Shown: positions 5,339 to 7,925 of the stretch, piece after piece
Numbering within the stretch: the stretch's first letter is position 1
How the letters are laid out: the number at the start of each line of letters is the position of its first letter
Assembly (NCBI GenBank): GCA_030628445.1
Contig: DAOVQV010000057.1
Coordinates: 1 to 7,925 of the forward strand
Length of the DNA stretch: 7,925 bases
From: Phycisphaerae bacterium
GTDB taxonomy: Bacteria > Planctomycetota > Phycisphaerae > SM23-33
Direction: 5' to 3'
Notes under the pieces: generated by a model
Databases searched by the model: none
What the model saw: only the letters and a program-made list of their open reading frames with translations
What the model was told of the DNA's origin: nothing
Made by a program: the position numbers and the translations under genes

Positions 5339-6133
5339 ATGACTGATACACCGCCACGTCGCAACATCAAGCTCGTCATCGCCTACAACGGTGCGGCCTA
5401 TCACGGGTGGCAGCGACAAGCGGATGGGATCGACACAATCCAGCAGCGCGTGGAAGAAGCGGCCAGTCGCGTCGTCGGCCATCCGGTGGTCGTCTTCGGG
5501 GCCGGCAGGACCGACGCCGGCGTACACGCCGCCGGACAGGTCGCCAACGTCTATACAGAGAACCTCAACATTCCGCTTAGGGGCCTGCGTCGGGCGATGA
5601 ATTCCGCCCTGCCGCGCGACATCACCATACGTTCCGCCGAGCAGGTGGACGATCAGTTCCACGCTTCCCGCTCGGCTGTTGGGAAGACATATCGGTACCG
5701 TATCTACGTCGGACCCATCAGGCCCGTCATGCTCGACAAGCAGGTTTATCACTACTGGATGTCGCTGGACCTGGAGCAAATGCAGGCGGCTGGGCGACGC
5801 ATCCTGGGTGAGCACGATTTTCTCGCCTTCGCCACCTCGGGTGAGCAGCGACAAGACACAGTCCGCACGGTGTATCGCTGCGACCTAGCCCAAGCGGGCC
5901 CGGAGATACACATCAGCGTCACGGGAGACGGGTTTTTATACAACATGGTCCGCAACATCGTCGGAACGCTGATCGAGATCGGCCGGGGCCGCTGGGCGCC
6001 GCAGCGGATCGACAATATCCTCGCCTCGCGCGACCGCAGCAACGCAGGCCCGACCACCCCGCCGGACGGGCTGTATCTCCAGTGTGTCTATTACAGAGAC
6101 GAGGACTTACCTGGGATACCCAGCTCGATGTGA
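5339..6133 (+). CDS. truA: tRNA pseudouridine synthase A
   Basis: A 264-residue enzyme that isomerises uridines 38-40 in the anticodon stem-loop of many tRNAs to pseudouridine; cytoplasmic dimer. The family signature FGAGRTDAGVHA (53-64) contains the catalytic Asp59. The opening strand with YNGAAYHGWQRQ (16-27), the FHASRSAVGKTYRYRI segment (107-122), HDFLAFATSG (159-168) and the GDGFLYNMVRNIVGTLIEIG core (197-216) are all present in order. Length is standard (about 245-270). The ATG at 5339 places the first strand correctly; the preceding bases show no strong Shine-Dalgarno. It is 60 bases downstream of asd and 70 bases upstream of the M20 gene, all on one strand and without a visible terminator, so co-transcription is likely. 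Confidence 0.95.
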   Translation: MTDTPPRRNIKLVIAYNGAAYHGWQRQADGIDTIQQRVEEAASRVVGHPVVVFGAGRTDAGVHAAGQVANVYTENLNIPLRGLRRAMNSALPRDITIRSAEQVDDQFHASRSAVGKTYRYRIYVGPIRPVMLDKQVYHYWMSLDLEQMQAAGRRILGEHDFLAFATSGEQRQDTVRTVYRCDLAQAGPEIHISVTGDGFLYNMVRNIVGTLIEIGRGRWAPQRIDNILASRDRSNAGPTTPPDGLYLQCVYYRDEDLPGIPSSM

Positions 6134-6203
6134 GTCCAGCATAGGCAGCGGCGCGCCGAATCCCTTGAACCCAAGCCGGATCTCCACTAGGATTCGCGGG
6201 ACT

Positions 6204-7553
6204 ATGACCAGCAAAACTCAAACCATCAAGCTAAGAGCACCACTGCGAGAAGTAACTCAAGCAATCGACAGACGCCGCGACGAGGCGATCGAGATCGCCG
6301 ACAAGATTTGGAACCTCGCCGAACCGCCGATGTCGGAATTCAGATCAGCGGAGCTTCTGGAGCAGTATCTGCGGAAGTACGGATTCCGCGTCACGCGGCC
6401 GTGGGGGAAGTTACCGACCGCCTTTCGCGCCGTAGCAGGTGTGGGCAAACCCACCATCGCCTTGCTGGCTGAATACGACGCGCTGCCCGATTGTGGACCC
6501 AGGCCGGGTCAGTGGGGTCACGGCTGCGGGCACAATCTGCTGGGTACGGCGTCTGCATTGGCGGGAATCATTGCTGCGGAAATCCTGCGGAAGAAGGGCA
6601 AAGCCGGGCGAATCATCGTCTTCGGGACGCCCGCCGAGGAGACGCTTGGCGGTAAGGTGTACATGGCCCAGGAGCGGGCATTTAAGGGCTTGGATGCCGT
6701 GCTGGCCTGGCATCCCCAGGGACGCACCTGTGCGAACTTGGCCGGCGGAGCGGCGATGGATTCTCTCTCATTCGTCTTCCGCGGAAAGACCGCCCACGCC
6801 GGCGCAAAGCCCCATGAAGGGCGCAGCGCGCTCGACGCAGCACTGTTGACCGATGTCGCCGTCAATTACCTCCGCGAGCACGTTGAGTCCAACGTTCGGA
6901 TCCACTCGGTGATACCCGATGGCGGAAAGGCCCCCAACGTCGTTCCAGATCGCGCGGAGATCTGGTACTACGTGCGAGGACGATCCCGCCGGCAGGTAGA
7001 CGACCTCCGGCGGCGCGTAGTGCTGTGCGCGAAAGGCGCCGCCACAGCCACGGAGACCCGCTACCGAATGACCATCCACACGTCCACACCAGAACGCACA
7101 GAGAGCAGAGCTTTGGCCCAGATGCTTGATGCCATTCTGCACCGCCTCGGGCCGCCTAAGTTCACCCCCGCCGAAACGCGGGCCGCCAGAAAAACCCTCC
7201 CCGGATGCAAATACGCAAACAAGATCGAGCCGATCAACACCGACCAGGGCACGGGCAGTAGCGACGAGGACAATGTCTCCTGGTTCGCTCCTCTGGGCAG
7301 GATCGATGTAGCCTGCGTGCCCGTCGGGACGACATCCCACCACCGCAGTTATACAGCGCTCGTGCGTGCCGCGGGCGGGCATCGCGGGATGCTAAAGGCG
7401 GCCCAGGTAATGGCCTCCGGCGTGCTTGAACTCATCGTCAATCCACCGCTGCTGAGAAAGACAAAAACCCAATTCAAAAAGGCCATCCACGGCAAGAAGT
7501 ACAACATGCCCATCTCACCCGGCGCCAAACCCCCGGCGTATAAGGTTGATTAG
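6204..7553 (+). CDS. M20 family amidohydrolase, AbgB-like
   Basis: A 449-residue zinc amidohydrolase of the M20D (AbgB / IAA-amino acid hydrolase) type, which cleaves the amide bond of acyl- or aroyl-amino acids such as p-aminobenzoyl-glutamate. Visible motifs are LLAEYDALPD (87-96), GHGCGHN (105-111, ligands Cys108 and His110), GTPAEET with Glu145/Glu146 (141-147), AWHP with His170, AHAG of the dimerisation domain (197-200), GGKAPNVVPDRAEIWYYVRG (240-259), GTGSSDEDNVSW (349-360) and TTSHH (376-380) with the C-terminal His ligand. All metal and catalytic positions look intact. I start at ATG 6204. The frame stays open to an ATG at 6084, but that start would overlap truA by 50 bases and add 40 residues that do not resemble the family. 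No AbgA partner or AbgT transporter is present, so the substrate is unknown. There is no signal peptide. Confidence 0.88.
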   Translation: MTSKTQTIKLRAPLREVTQAIDRRRDEAIEIADKIWNLAEPPMSEFRSAELLEQYLRKYGFRVTRPWGKLPTAFRAVAGVGKPTIALLAEYDALPDCGPRPGQWGHGCGHNLLGTASALAGIIAAEILRKKGKAGRIIVFGTPAEETLGGKVYMAQERAFKGLDAVLAWHPQGRTCANLAGGAAMDSLSFVFRGKTAHAGAKPHEGRSALDAALLTDVAVNYLREHVESNVRIHSVIPDGGKAPNVVPDRAEIWYYVRGRSRRQVDDLRRRVVLCAKGAATATETRYRMTIHTSTPERTESRALAQMLDAILHRLGPPKFTPAETRAARKTLPGCKYANKIEPINTDQGTGSSDEDNVSWFAPLGRIDVACVPVGTTSHHRSYTALVRAAGGHRGMLKAAQVMASGVLELIVNPPLLRKTKTQFKKAIHGKKYNMPISPGAKPPAYKVD

Positions 7554-7925
7554 AACCCATCCGGTGCGCTGAGCATTGGATGTTGATGGCCAAAAAGCAC
7601 CTCAATGAGCTTGCGTGCGTCGCCGGTGAGCCTGATTCGCCCCGCTTCGATGATCTCGTCCGGTTCGTCAGTCCCGATCAGCAACTGGGCGATATGTTCG
7701 CCGCCTCGAATCACGTTGTGCGCTTTGGCGCCGCTTGACCTGTCTGCACCGATCTGTCCGACGCCAATGCCCGAGCGGCCGACCGATAGTTTCACCTGCT
7801 CTCGCGCATCGCAGATCAGCAGCTCGCCTCGCCAGGACGCAATCGTCGATTCGGCAAGCCGTCGGGAAAGCTCACCTGCCATCTTGCCAAGCGACGAGGC
7901 AAGGTTCACCGTCCGAATCATCGCC
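7550..7925 (-). CDS. C-terminal part of a probable GNAT acetyltransferase with SCP2-like tail (partial)
   Basis: The last about 125 residues of a minus-strand protein; the frame runs open past the right edge, and the first in-window ATG (7921) is probably internal. The fragment reads like the sterol-carrier-protein-2-like tail found on Eis-type and related GNAT N-acetyltransferases: an opening MIRTVNL strand, a helix with LSRRLAES, a beta-rich middle, then GGEHIAQLLIGTDEPDEII, a short VLFG-QHPML segment and a final Asp-Gly-Phe. In such enzymes the C-terminal carboxylate region completes the active site. The acetyl-CoA domain itself is outside the window, so the assignment rests only on the tail pattern and could be wrong. 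Its TAA stop overlaps the TAG of the convergent M20 gene (7550-7553), leaving no room for a terminator between them. Confidence 0.55.
   Translation of the reverse strand, partial: AMIRTVNLASSLGKMAGELSRRLAESTIASWRGELLICDAREQVKLSVGRSGIGVGQIGADRSSGAKAHNVIRGGEHIAQLLIGTDEPDEIIEAGRIRLTGDARKLIEVLFGHQHPMLSAPDGF

Noticed and set aside
5066..5854. 262-codon minus-strand open frame opposite asd and truA
   Set aside because: It is antisense to two firmly identified genes, has no recognisable domain, and is the expected mirror frame in GC-rich coding DNA.
6084..6203. Upstream ATG extending the M20 gene by 40 codons
   Set aside because: It overlaps the end of truA by 50 bases, and the added residues do not resemble the family; the ATG at 6204 fits better.

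Overview
This is a GC-rich bacterial chromosomal window with nine protein-coding genes, one of them cut by the right edge. I see no tRNA, rRNA, CRISPR array, insertion sequence or phage gene. The gene styles (a regulator with a BldC/MerR-like helix-turn-helix in front of a receiver domain, an AMMECR1 protein beside a corrinoid-type methyltransferase, and a zinc-ribbon DedA protein) suggest an uncultured Planctomycetota/Phycisphaerae-like bacterium. That placement is an inference from gene style and is not proven by a marker gene.

Layout. tadA (11-490, +) runs toward a minus-strand cluster that is transcribed right to left: a DedA/YqaA-type membrane protein with a zinc-ribbon N-terminus (2194-3111), a URO-D superfamily methyltransferase of the MtaA/CmuA type (1134-2138) and an AMMECR1-domain protein (558-1106). 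Divergent from that cluster is a 187-residue regulator with a DNA-binding head and a CheY-like tail (3295-3858, +). About 420 bases without a convincing gene follow (3859-4279). They hold nested self-complementary segments and a run of ten C. Next come three co-directional genes: asd (4280-5278), truA (5339-6133) and an AbgB-like M20 amidohydrolase (6204-7553). The last one ends tail-to-tail, with a 4-base overlap, against the C-terminal part of a minus-strand protein (7550-7925), probably a GNAT acetyltransferase with an SCP2-like tail.

Function. tadA and truA modify tRNA (inosine at position 34; pseudouridine at 38-40). asd makes aspartate semialdehyde for lysine/diaminopimelate, threonine and methionine. 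The M20 enzyme probably hydrolyses an acyl- or aroyl-amino acid. The methyltransferase-AMMECR1 pair may work together in a one-carbon or corrinoid reaction, but no corrinoid protein, Memo or radical-SAM partner is in the window. Most of the window is ordinary housekeeping.

The points most worth a second look are the methyltransferase-AMMECR1 pairing, the HTH-receiver regulator, the C10 tract sitting in a possible asd promoter spacer, the structured gene-free segment upstream of asd, and the uncertain start of the zinc-ribbon DedA gene.
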